Source of the DNA: JASFYU01 sp045046905
GTDB taxonomy: Bacteria > Bacteroidota > Bacteroidia > Flavobacteriales > Flavobacteriaceae
NCBI GenBank assembly: GCA_045046905.1
Contig: JASFYU010000041.1
Coordinates: 1 to 64,000, forward strand
Direction of reading: 5' to 3'
Length of the DNA: 64,000 nt
In this document: piece after piece, positions 60,756 through 64,000 of the stretch
How positions within the stretch are numbered: position 1 is the first letter of the stretch
Layout of the letters: each line of letters starts with the position of its first letter
Program-made: the position numbers and the translations under genes
Notes under the pieces: generated by a model
The model's database searches: none
What the model saw: the letters and a program-made list of their open reading frames with translations, nothing else
Told to the model about the DNA's origin: nothing

Positions 60756-60857
60756 AGCACCTAGACTTCGGGGCCATACTGTTTATTCACAGCTCGGCCC
60801 CGCAGTTCTAAGAGAATAAAACAACCCTTCTTGAAGCTCCCTTTCGAGGAATTTTTT

Positions 60858-60930
60858 ATTTCGAGGCAAACCCCTTCATAGACAGGCCTGCCTGCGGTAG
60901 GCAGGTTAAACCCGCAAGGAGAAATTAAAA
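60858..60930 (+). repeat. Dispersed palindromic element, family A, copy 2
   Basis: Left flank ATTTCGAGGCAAA, then 16 extra nt, then the palindrome GCCTGCCTGCGGTAGGCAGG (60886-60905), then TTAAACCCGCAAGGAGAAAT and TAAAA. It is nearly the same as copy 1 (63-133) but with a short insertion before the core. It lies between the nagB fusion and the GHL10 gene. Confidence 0.72.
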
Positions 60931-60947
60931 AAGAACTTATCCTAAAC

Positions 60948-60982
60948 ATTTCTATGCCCGCCGAATCGGCCGGCATAGAAAT
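60948..60982 (+). other. Strong hairpin upstream of the GHL10-AmpG-GH3 operon
   Basis: ATTTCTATGCCCGCCGA (60948-60964) pairs with TCGGCCGGCATAGAAAT (60966-60982) with one mismatch, a nearly perfect 35-nt palindrome. No T-run follows. It could be a terminator for nagB transcripts, an mRNA-stability stem or a protein-binding palindrome for the downstream operon. Confidence 0.55.
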
Positions 60983-61046
60983 ATTGAACCCATAAGTAAG
61001 AATAAATGCCTATTCGTAATCTTGAGATAGGTCTTTCTCAATTGCT

Positions 61047-62564
61047 ATGATAAAAAAAATAGGAATCCTACTTCTTATAAGTCTTACTTCTTGTGGCGTC
61101 TTTAAACCTAGCATTCCACAACCAAGAACAGAGTTCCGTGGGTTCTGGGTAGCCACCGTTGTGAATATTGATTGGCCTACGCTTGGCAACGATGCCTTGG
61201 AAAAACAAAAATCTGACTACCTAAGAATACTCGATTTCTATCAAAAATTGAATTTCAATGCGGCCATTGTTCAAATTCGAACGGCAGGAGATGCCTTTTA
61301 CCCTTCTAAATACGCCCCATGGTCGCGATTTTTAACAGGCAAAGAGGGCAAAGCTCCACATACCGAAATAGATGTTTTAGAATGGATGATAAATGAAACA
61401 CATAAACGCGGTATGGAATTTCATGCATGGTTAAATCCATATCGGGCGACCTTTGACCTAAAAACAGAAATTCTTAGTTCTGCACATGATTATAATACGC
61501 AGCCCGAGTGGATGTTAAAATATGGAAAGAAGTTCTACTATGACCCCGGCCTACCTGAGGTACGGCAACGTTTGATATCGATTATAGACGAGGTTGTTTC
61601 GAACTATGATATTGACGCCATTCATTTCGACGACTATTTTTACCCGTATAAAATAAAAGATGAGGTGTTTGATGATACCGCTAGCTATTCTTATTACGCA
61701 CTTCCTAATCAATCATTAGATGACTGGCGAAGGAGTAATATTGACTCCCTTATAAAAAATACCCACAAAACTATCAAGGCAAGAAAACCATGGGTTCAGT
61801 TCGGAGTCAGCCCTTTCGGAGTCTGGAAAAACAAATCGACTGACCCTAGGGGTTCTGACACTCAAGCAGGTCAGACCACCTATGAGGATTTGTACGCCGA
61901 CCCCCTACTCTGGATAAAAAAAGGCTGGTTAGATTATCTAGTGCCACAGGTGTATTGGAGCATGGAACTTACTGTTGCATCACATCGAAAAATTATGGCT
62001 TGGTGGGCAAATAACACCCAGAACACCAACCTATACATTGGTAACGGAGCCTATAAAATCAGGAATAACAAGGATACATCTTGGAAAAACAAAAAAGAGC
62101 TACCAGACCAATTGACTCTCGCCCGAAAAACAGAAGCCGTTCAAGGCAATGTTTTTTTTAGTGCTAAAAGCCTGATGAAAAAAAATCAAGATGTCGTGAG
62201 ACACCTCAAAAAGAACTATTACCAAAAAGTGGCCCTACCGCCCGTTTCACCTTTCGCCCCGATCCTGGCAAATTCAGTAATACAACTCGAATCATTTGAT
62301 GATTTCTCGGAATTCATCACATTAAATTTTAAAGGACCAGGGCTCGATACCTATAGGTTTGCTATGGTATATGCCTCTAAAAAAAAACTAAAACTACACT
62401 ACCCCATCAAAAAACTATTGACCAAAACGGTTGTTAAAAAGGGCAATAGCATAAGTATCAACAAAAAACAACTTAAAAACAAAAAACACTTAGCGCTCAC
62501 TTTTATCAATAGATTCGGACAAGAAAGTGAGCCGATTATCATACATTTAAATCAAATATATTAA
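61047..62564 (+). CDS. GHL10-family glycosyl hydrolase lipoprotein (DigH/YngK-like)
   Basis: 505 aa. MIKKIGILLLISLTSCGVF gives a lipobox with Cys16. Residues ~25-330 are a GHL10 TIM barrel (PF02638): EFRGFWVATVVNIDWPT, FNAAIVQIRTAGDAFYPS, GMEFHAWLNPYRATF, YDIDAIHFDDYFYPY (acidic catalytic strand) and DYLVPQVYWSMEL. The tail (~400-505) is a small beta domain. E. coli DigH of this family cleaves peptide-free (denuded) glycan strands at the division site. The gene neighbours (AmpG-like permease, GH3, NagB, MurQ) fit cell-wall glycan breakdown. It starts the downstream operon. Confidence 0.88.
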   Translation: MIKKIGILLLISLTSCGVFKPSIPQPRTEFRGFWVATVVNIDWPTLGNDALEKQKSDYLRILDFYQKLNFNAAIVQIRTAGDAFYPSKYAPWSRFLTGKEGKAPHTEIDVLEWMINETHKRGMEFHAWLNPYRATFDLKTEILSSAHDYNTQPEWMLKYGKKFYYDPGLPEVRQRLISIIDEVVSNYDIDAIHFDDYFYPYKIKDEVFDDTASYSYYALPNQSLDDWRRSNIDSLIKNTHKTIKARKPWVQFGVSPFGVWKNKSTDPRGSDTQAGQTTYEDLYADPLLWIKKGWLDYLVPQVYWSMELTVASHRKIMAWWANNTQNTNLYIGNGAYKIRNNKDTSWKNKKELPDQLTLARKTEAVQGNVFFSAKSLMKKNQDVVRHLKKNYYQKVALPPVSPFAPILANSVIQLESFDDFSEFITLNFKGPGLDTYRFAMVYASKKKLKLHYPIKKLLTKTVVKKGNSISINKKQLKNKKHLALTFINRFGQESEPIIIHLNQIY

Positions 62565-63839
62565 ATGGCACAAAAAGATAAATGGGCTTGGGCATGGATT
62601 CCCGTCCTCTATTTCACACAAGGGCTTCCTTATGTCCTCGTTGTCACAGTTTCTGTAATCATGTACAAGAAACTTGGTGTGAGTAACGAGGATATTGGTT
62701 TTTATACCAGCCTGTTATATTTGCCTTGGGTACTAAAACCATTATGGAGTCCGTTCGTTGATTTAAAAAGCACCAAACGCAAATGGTTCTTATCAATGCA
62801 ATTGGTAATAGCGGTAGCCATTCTGGGGGTTGGGCTGAGCTTACCGACCAATATGTTCTTCACCACTACCCTAGCCTGTTTCTGGATGGCAGCTTTCGCA
62901 TCGGCCACCAATGACATAGCCTCAGACGGTTATTATATGCTTGGCTTGACCGAAAAGAAACAATCTTTTTTTGTCGGAATGCGAAGTACTTTTTACCGTT
63001 TAGCCATGGTAACAGGAGAAGGCCTGATTGTAATAATTGCAGGTTTTCTTGAAAATAAATACGGTGACAATACCAAGGCCTGGAGTATGACCATGACCAT
63101 GGCCGCCTTTTTAATGCTGGCCCTTACCATTTCCAATTTTTTTGTCACCCCAAAATTTGAATCTTCCGAAACCATTAAGACCGAAAAACCAAAGGGTTTC
63201 TTAGAAGTTTTTACGTCATTTTTCAAAAAACCGGGTATTGGAATTGCCTTGGCATTTATATTGACATTTCGTTTGGGCGAATCACAATTGGTAAAAATGG
63301 CAGCTCCGTTTTTACTCGATAACGCCTCGAAAGGCGGTCTGGGTTATTCGACAGAGCAACTGGGAACAATTTTTGGTACGGCCGGGGTTATCTTTCTCTC
63401 AATCGGTGGTATTCTGGGCGGAATTCTAATCTCAAGAGATGGACTCAAAAAATGGATGCTTCCCATGGTTCTTTCTTTGAATATTCCTAACATCCTCTAC
63501 GCTGTACTTGCATTGACTAAAACAACGAATATTTTTGCGGTTACTGCTACAGTAGTCTTTGAGAAATTTGGATACGGCTTTGGGTTTGCAGCTTTTTTAA
63601 TGTATTTGATCTATATAGCCGATGGCAAATCAAGAACGTCGCACTACGCTATTGCTACAGGATTTATGGCTTTAGGAATGATGTTACCCGGCATGATTAG
63701 TGGCTATATACAACAGTGGCTTGGGTATGGCGGCTTCTTTATTTGGGTCGTCATTGCGGCCTTACCGGCTCTCTTTCTGCTAAAGTTCATTTCGTATCCT
63801 GCCGATTTTGGCAAAAAAAACTCAGATTCTAATGAATAA
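62565..63839 (+). CDS. AmpG-like MFS permease (muropeptide/amino-sugar importer)
   Basis: A 424-aa major-facilitator protein with about 12 membrane segments. The N-terminal WAWIPVLYFTQGLPYVLVV and VSNEDIGFYTSLLYLPWVLK then PLWSPFVDLKSTKRKW resemble AmpG, whose loop 2-3 has the form KPLWSPLVD..... FASATNDIASDGYYM is the matching TM4-5 motif (AT.DIA.D). AmpG carries anhydro-muropeptides into the cytosol. Here it starts directly after the GHL10 stop (TAAATG) and overlaps the next gene by 8 nt, so the three are translationally coupled. The exact substrate (GlcNAc-MurNAc, MurNAc or a denuded disaccharide) is open. Confidence 0.88.
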   Translation: MAQKDKWAWAWIPVLYFTQGLPYVLVVTVSVIMYKKLGVSNEDIGFYTSLLYLPWVLKPLWSPFVDLKSTKRKWFLSMQLVIAVAILGVGLSLPTNMFFTTTLACFWMAAFASATNDIASDGYYMLGLTEKKQSFFVGMRSTFYRLAMVTGEGLIVIIAGFLENKYGDNTKAWSMTMTMAAFLMLALTISNFFVTPKFESSETIKTEKPKGFLEVFTSFFKKPGIGIALAFILTFRLGESQLVKMAAPFLLDNASKGGLGYSTEQLGTIFGTAGVIFLSIGGILGGILISRDGLKKWMLPMVLSLNIPNILYAVLALTKTTNIFAVTATVVFEKFGYGFGFAAFLMYLIYIADGKSRTSHYAIATGFMALGMMLPGMISGYIQQWLGYGGFFIWVVIAALPALFLLKFISYPADFGKKNSDSNE

Positions 63840-64000
63840 GGTGTTACCGTATGCGCAGGCAAGTGAGAAATTGACCCTAGTCGAAAAAATAGGCCAATTG
63901 TTTATGCCCGCCGCTTTTATAAATGACAAAGAGGAAGAAATACAAGACTTAGAAAAACTTATTGAGGAACAGCATGTAGGTGGACTCTGTTTTTTTCACA
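63832..64000 (+). CDS. GH3 beta-N-acetylglucosaminidase (NagZ-like), truncated by window end
   Basis: Only the first 56 codons are present. MNKVLPYAQASEKLTLVEKI then GQLFMPAAFINDKEEEIQDL and HVGGLCFF match the start of GH3 enzymes (L.EKIGQLFM, then .GG..FF). There is no signal peptide before the domain, unlike the GH3 fusion at 7-9.9 kb, so a cytosolic NagZ-type enzyme acting on imported disaccharides is likely. The start overlaps the permease stop by 8 nt. Confidence 0.8.
   Translation, partial: MNKVLPYAQASEKLTLVEKIGQLFMPAAFINDKEEEIQDLEKLIEEQHVGGLCFFH

Overview
The window reads as chromosome of a member of the Flavobacteriaceae (Bacteroidota), probably a marine one. Evidence: a SusC/SusD pair under an ECF sigma/FecR anti-sigma cascade, a giant secreted protein with a C-terminal type IX secretion (T9SS) type B sorting domain, BshA for bacillithiol synthesis, flavobacterial-type TamB and LptD, almost no Shine-Dalgarno sites, several TAnnTTTG promoter boxes and A+T-rich intergenic DNA. 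No rRNA, tRNA, CRISPR array, transposase or phage gene was seen.

Layout. 1-3.7 kb: three tandem paralogues of a BioF2/FemAB-like acyltransferase in notably A+T-rich DNA. 3.9-6.8 kb: an OmpA-family protein, a small PrcB-like lipoprotein and bshA. 7.0-9.9 kb: a GH3 glycosidase fused to a beta-lactamase-fold serine hydrolase. 10-18 kb: cell-envelope and redox genes (conserved 160-aa protein, paired Fe-S proteins, MCE/MlaD protein, N-acetylmuramoyl-L-alanine amidase, LptD), then ridA. 18.6-26.1 kb: BadF-type sugar kinase, gapA, pfkA and tamB on the minus strand. 26.2-38.2 kb: tsaD, rsmE, DUF4159 protein, AI-2E-family permease and a THUMP-like methyltransferase. This run is interrupted by an A+T-rich phosphate module: a decayed phosphate-porin pseudogene, a Pit-type transporter, an NptA-type Na/Pi cotransporter and a DUF1223 protein.

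38.7-45.7 kb: sigma factor, FecR, SusC with an N-terminal STN domain, and SusD, forming one trans-envelope regulated uptake locus with no adjacent CAZyme. 45.9-57.0 kb: a lipoprotein esterase, a 2818-aa SprB-repeat protein, and a glucose-dehydrogenase-like lipoprotein with a cytochrome c. 57.0-64.0 kb: an amino-sugar and peptidoglycan recycling locus (murQ, DeoR regulator, NagB-PIG-L fusion, GHL10/DigH-like lipoprotein, AmpG-like permease and a GH3/NagZ-like gene cut by the window end). A strong candidate operator lies between its divergent arms.

Two families of short dispersed palindromic repeats run through the intergenic DNA. One is a ~70-bp element with a GCCTGCC...GGTAGGCAGG core and conserved flanks. 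The other is an ~49-bp hairpin with arms CTGAGTTCGACCTAA. A half copy of the second and a core of the first sit inside the decayed porin gene. The best candidates for a second look are the peptidoglycan recycling locus with its operator, the tandem acyltransferase triplet, the GH3-serine hydrolase fusion and the two repeat families.
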